DNA from: Latrodectus hesperus
Taxonomy: Eukaryota; Arthropoda; Arachnida; Araneae; Theridiidae
DNA: 64,000 bases
NCBI GenBank assembly: GCA_037975125.1
Contig: CM075857.1
Location: forward strand, 40,292,436 to 40,356,435
Direction of reading: 5' to 3'
In this document: piece by piece, positions 60,055-64,000 of the stretch
How the letters are laid out: each line of letters opens with the position of its first letter
Position numbering within the stretch: the stretch's first letter is position 1
Position numbers and translations under genes: made by a program
The notes under the pieces: model-generated
Told to the model about the DNA's origin: nothing
Databases searched by the model: none
What the model saw: the letters and a program-made list of their open reading frames with translations, nothing else

Positions 60055-60180
60055 AAATAGCAGAAGAATGCTGTTGGTCTCTCTAAACCATGCCCACTCT
60101 CTCCTCTTTGACCAACAGTGCCAGCTCAGCTTGATTTCTAAAAACTCAATTTACCATGTGCTCCACCCCATATATAGAAT
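60055..60180. other. Mixed-composition patch upstream of NKAP exon
   Basis: A less AT-rich stretch (CCATGCCCACTCTCTCCTCT and so on) between the transposase relic and the first NKAP exon seen. I read it as the transposon end; an untranslated or coding NKAP exon cannot be excluded but no arginine-serine coding is visible. Confidence 0.3.
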
Positions 60181-60357
60181 TTTAAAAATTTGAGTTTTAT
60201 AAAAAATACAGATCTTTAGATTTTAATTTTGTGAAACTTGGATAAAACTTATGTATTTATTTGATCTGTAAATTATAATGATAGTTATTAAATGATGATG
60301 ATTATCTAGCTATTTATTATTTAAATACATTAATACATTTATATCTACAATTTATAG

Positions 60358-60435
60358 GAGAAGAATGGAAAGAGAAAGAATTGGTGAAATTGGTGTATCC
60401 TCTGTATGGAATGCTTCACCAGAAAAAATATCAGA
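60358..60435 (+). CDS. NKAP: NKAP-like exon a
   Basis: Acceptor TTTATAG, donor CAGA|GTGAGT. Reads RRMERERIGEIGVSSVWNAS then PEKIS, beginning one base into the exon. The ATG inside (60365) is probably not the start, because the arginines before it continue the family alignment. Confidence 0.87.
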
Positions 60436-60525
60436 GTGAGTCATTAAAAGTTCAATTCAATAACATTATATTTTCTAGTATATTGAAAATCTGATTTTTT
60501 AATTTTATGTTATTAATTTCTTCCA

Positions 60526-60593
<68 letters not shown>

Positions 60594-63500
60594 TTAGTTT
60601 TATTTCTTATAAATAAAATTTCTGAGTTTCATAATATGTTTTGTTATTTATTCAATATAAATTCTAGATTTTTAATTTGTTATAACTTATGAAATTACAT
60701 ATTTTGATTAATTTAATAATCCTGAATCTCCTTTATAAACATTTCCTAATTTATATTTTTTTCTTAGTTCCGATGATTATGATACTGAAGATGAAGAGAA
60801 GAAAAGAAAGGACAAAAGTATGTATTAGAATCTGTGAACGATAAATCTGTAAATTTAGTATTTGTACTTGTGTATTATCCAGTTGATCATTTTTGCAAAA
60901 GATTAAATGATGTGATTTACTGACTAGTTTTTGATATGCATTACGACTAGTTTTTATTTATATTTGTTTTAATGTAGATATAACTTAGCTACTTTATTTT
61001 TTCTGTACACTTTAGAAAAAGTCTAAAAATTGCAAATTTGAAGACATGTTTTTGACAAAAATGATCAATGGAGGTAATATATTTGTACTTTTTAATTTGC
61101 TATTTAAAAAGCATTTTTTAAAATTATTTTCACACTTTTCATGTGTAAATTTAAAAATGTTAACAAATTGCATCTTAAAAAATTACACCAGAATTTCTTT
61201 TGTATATAAAATACAACACATTGATAGATTGCATATGTTAAAAGTTTAAATAGAAAAAGTTATTTTTTGATTTTGTTGTTGCTATTATATTAGTGGATTG
61301 ATTACATATATAAGTATCTTTTACTTTATTGTTTGAAAGTTTGCTGCAAAAGGAAAAATAATAATTATAGCTTCCTATCACATTATCTTTATCATTGAAT
61401 ATATTAATTAAAGGTTATTTATTTAATTATTATTCTAATAAATGCTTAATTATGTTATTATACTTAATTTTAAATTATTGAAAATATTTAATATGATTAA
61501 ATACTTTTATTTCCTTTGATTTCTTTGTAATAACTCTTGTATTGTATCTTGAAAATTCAAGATAATTTGTTTTAAAAAATATTAGTTGTTTAAGTTAAAT
61601 TTTGTTCATTCTAATTGTACAAGGTCTGAGAATTTCCATATCTTTTTTTATTTTATAATTTTTATTCATAATTCATAACAAATTTTCATGCCTATTAATA
61701 AAAGAAGAATCATTTTTTACTTATTGATTATATATAGGGTAGGATGGCTGTGCCTGTAGTGTCTATCAATGTTGTGTGAGTGTGCATTAATAATTAAATG
61801 ATTAATATTTTGCCACTCAGTTAAATTATTTATGGATTAAAAATCCCAATTTTGTCATGGGTATTTATAGTAATATAAATTATAGGTCCAAATCAAAGGA
61901 AATGTGTGCTTAAATTTACCATAGGGGAAAAAATAACATTTATGTCTATCAACTCGGCAATCTGTTTCAAAAAGAAAATTTTTTATTTATGTTTTTCCAA
62001 AATCTCCCAAGACATACATTTTTGATTTCGTGTTTTCTTTGAAAAAGATACTAAATGCATAGGTTATTGAAAAACTTTGTACTTTTTTAGCCTAAGAAGA
62101 TATTAGTCACACAATACATCATTGCAATCATCAATCTATCTGCTCATTTTATCAATTTTATTATACCAATTAAACTTAAGGAAAGTAACCTGTCTATTTT
62201 GTATAATGTATTCAGAAAAGTAATTTTAAAAAATAGTATCTAAGTCTAAGCAAATATTTTAATTTTGCAATCCACTATAGATCAAATGCTATGTATTTCA
62301 AATTATTTACTTTTTTGATATATTCTGTCATTAAATAAATGCTCATATGTTTAAAAGCTTTCATCACATGTATGATGGTTATTTAAAAAGTTGTTCATTT
62401 TGATGCAATAATTCTATAATATATATATTTATTCTTCATGTTCATATGACATTAACTCAAACAGAAAAGAAAAAAAAACATTTGTTTACTTCCTTTATAC
62501 AGAAATGGATTAAATACAGTAAATAACTTTGAAAAAAATTTATATTGGTGTTATTTATTTTGGTGCAATTTAAGATTATTATATAATCTGTTTTTTTAAT
62601 TTCTGTTTTAGGAATAATTAAACTCTCACATGTGTTCTAGATTTATTCTAATATATTACATATTTTTAAGAATTTTTAAAAGTTAATTTCCTCTATGTTT
62701 AATAAATTTTCTAAATCTTACTTAAAATGGCAGTAAATATCAAAATTAATCATTAAAAGATGGATAATATATTTTAATATTAATTTGTTTTATCTCTGTA
62801 TTCATGTCTATTATATTTTGGTATTAAGCATGAATAAACAATTCACCAAAAATACTCTTTTAAAGAAAAGCCCATTAAATTTGTCACAAATGAAGCAACA
62901 CAAAAGTTTTAAAAGTTTGAGTCATTATTCTTTTAGTAATATAAAATCTGTTTAGTTATTTGTATTCATTTATTTTTCTTACAGTTTTAATAAAATTTTG
63001 AATTAACACCTTTCTAATTATGCATAACTCTGTTTATTTGTAGACTTTTTTATGATTATTTGATAAAAGGAAATTTCAAAATTCAACTATAAAAATGACT
63101 AACAAATAACACTTTTAAGAATATTACAAATGTATGTGTGTATGAGGGGGAGAGAGAAATTTCATAACTGCTTAGAAATAAGCAATTTTTTTGTTTTCTA
63201 ATGTTTTCTAATAGCTTGTTGAGGCTTCAAGGAAAACCAATGATTAACATTATTTATTTATGGCATATAATAATAATAGCTCATAACTTAAAAGTATTCA
63301 CACAATAAAATTGTTTTTATATTAAATTAACTCACTAAGTTATTCTCTGAAAGGGGTAATGTATGTTATAAATATCCATTTTCAGATAGTTTGACTCTAA
63401 ATTATTATTTAGACTAAATAACTTTTTCAGTTTCTAAAAATGTTATATAAATTTATTTTATTAGGTAAGAAAAAGCACAAAAAGAAGAAATCAAAGAAAG

Positions 63501-63611
63501 AAAAAAAGAAGAAGAAAGAGAAAAAAGCAAACAAGAAGAAAAGAAAATCATCTAGTTCTAGTGATTCTGAAGAAGAATTAAAAGAATTTGAAACTTGGGT
63601 TGAAAAGAAAA
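60358..63611 (+). CDS. NKAP: NKAP-like gene, three internal exons
   Basis: NF-kappa-B-activating-protein homologue, a nuclear protein linked to transcriptional repression and splicing. Three exons join in phase. The first gives RRMERERIGEIGVSSVWNAS, matching the RERIGELGxPEVWGLSP block of NKAP. The second is acidic (SDDYDTEDEEKKRKDK). The third is a lysine-rich tract followed by SSSSSDSEEELKEFETWVEK. The arginine/serine-rich N-terminus is not recognised upstream and the C-terminal SynMuv domain lies beyond the window. The 2.6-kb intron (60818-63464) and (TA)n tracts separate them. Confidence 0.85.
60530..60590. repeat. (TA)n microsatellite in NKAP intron
   Basis: About 30 TA units. The Tyr-Ile open frame here is repeat translation. 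Confidence 0.95.
60768..60817 (+). CDS. NKAP: NKAP-like exon b
   Basis: A 50-bp acidic-basic exon. Acceptor TTTTCTTAG, donor AAAA|GTATGT. With the two bases carried over it reads DSDDYDTEDEEKKRKDK. Confidence 0.82.
60820..63460. other. NKAP intron, no other feature
   Basis: AT-rich intron of about 2.6 kb. The open frame at 61046-61249 is Phe/Leu-rich noise. Confidence 0.55.
63465..63611 (+). CDS. NKAP: NKAP-like exon c, lysine-rich
   Basis: Acceptor TTTTATTAG, donor AAAA|GTGGGT. Encodes a tract dominated by lysine with glutamate, then KRKSSSSSDSEEELKEF and ETWVEKK, equivalent to the region before NPWKDRTK in vertebrate NKAP. Reading on past the donor gives SGCF and a stop, which argues for splicing. 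Confidence 0.83.
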
Positions 63612-63646
63612 GTGGGTGTTTTTAAAAGTTAATTTTTATTTATTTA

Positions 63647-63648
<2 letters not shown>

Positions 63649-63722
<74 letters not shown>
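63649..63722. repeat. (TA)n microsatellite
   Basis: About 36 TA units just after NKAP exon c. Confidence 0.96.
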
Positions 63723-63723
<1 letters not shown>

Positions 63724-63724
63724 C

Positions 63725-64000
63725 AGTGTAGTAATATACAACAGTATTGAACTCTGCAATATGCATATAATTCTTGATTAGTAATAAAACTATATAAAAC
63801 TTATTTTATGCCCCTGATGCATAAAAATGTTAATTATATAATGATAAGTACTGTTATTTCATTTTATTCATACTTAAATGTAGTAAATTATTTTTGATGA
63901 TATACTATTTTTGATTATTATGTAGATTGACAAAATGTGCAATTACTTTGTTATATTATTTTTTTTACTGCTAAGCATTTTGCTGCAAATTTTTTCCAAT
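63725..64000. other. Intronic DNA to the window edge
   Basis: AT-rich, no exon recognised. Presumably intron of the NKAP-like gene. Confidence 0.4.

Noticed and set aside
60365..60367. ATG in NKAP exon a as the true start codon
   Set aside because: A good acceptor precedes it and the residues before it (RR) continue the family alignment. Not fully excluded.
63440..63625. Lysine-rich frame as a stand-alone gene starting at 63440
   Set aside because: An acceptor (TTATTAG) lies inside it, the sequence before that is intron-like, and the lysine tract joins NKAP exon b in phase.

Overview
This is a very AT-rich (roughly three quarters A+T) piece of a eukaryotic nuclear genome. Its intron-split genes, tRNA-headed SINEs, Tc1/mariner, pogo, hAT and P-type transposons and huge AT microsatellites suggest an arthropod. 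I infer a spider or other arachnid, but no single marker proves it.

Three host genes can be read. (1) On the minus strand at 13131-13664 lies the first coding exon of a class A GPCR of the GnRH/AKH/corazonin receptor group. It runs from the extracellular N-terminus through TM4 and ends at a canonical splice donor; later exons were not found. (2) On the minus strand at 39072-51344 lies a complete seven-exon TANGO2 orthologue of 287 residues. All seven exons join in phase, one intron must be GC-AG, and an AG directly before the ATG implies an upstream untranslated exon. (3) On the plus strand from 60358 to 63611 lie three consecutive exons of an NKAP-like gene. The 5' end is not recognised and the gene runs off the right edge. 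TANGO2 and NKAP are divergent.

The most striking object is a 1536-bp transposon at 56445-57980. It has perfect 28-bp terminal inverted repeats starting CATG, a perfect 8-bp target duplication (GCGTGGGT), and a first exon encoding the start of a THAP zinc finger with a one-base frameshift. These are hallmarks of the P-element superfamily. It lies in the interval between TANGO2 and NKAP.

Other mobile DNA, left to right: a 5'-truncated mariner with an open frame (990-1668); a tRNA-headed SINE (1791-2095); a 235-bp foldback (2371-2605); a jockey-like LINE 3' end (3215-4070); 470 bp of (TA)n (5203-5672); a mariner rebuilt as an inverted duplication of its own 3' end (16765-17461); a 4.5-kb hAT element with terminal repeats, an imperfect 8-bp duplication and a SINE inside (18305-22796); further SINEs (17775, 27280, 27694, 34141, 43255); a full-length but dead Tc1 element (29517-31047); a Tigger/pogo element split by a nested LINE with its own target duplication (34502-36846); a pogo-type relic inside a TANGO2 intron (40960-41470); a microsatellite-flanked interspersed repeat (47397-48458); an AT satellite with alternating unit lengths (55250-55905); and a decayed mariner-like transposase (59330-60000).

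The remaining long stretches (1-985, 5690-13100, 13917-16764, 22805-27270, 31048-34136, 51345-54900) are AT-rich sequence with no gene I can support. All transposase and reverse-transcriptase calls rest on residue motifs read by eye; no database search was possible.
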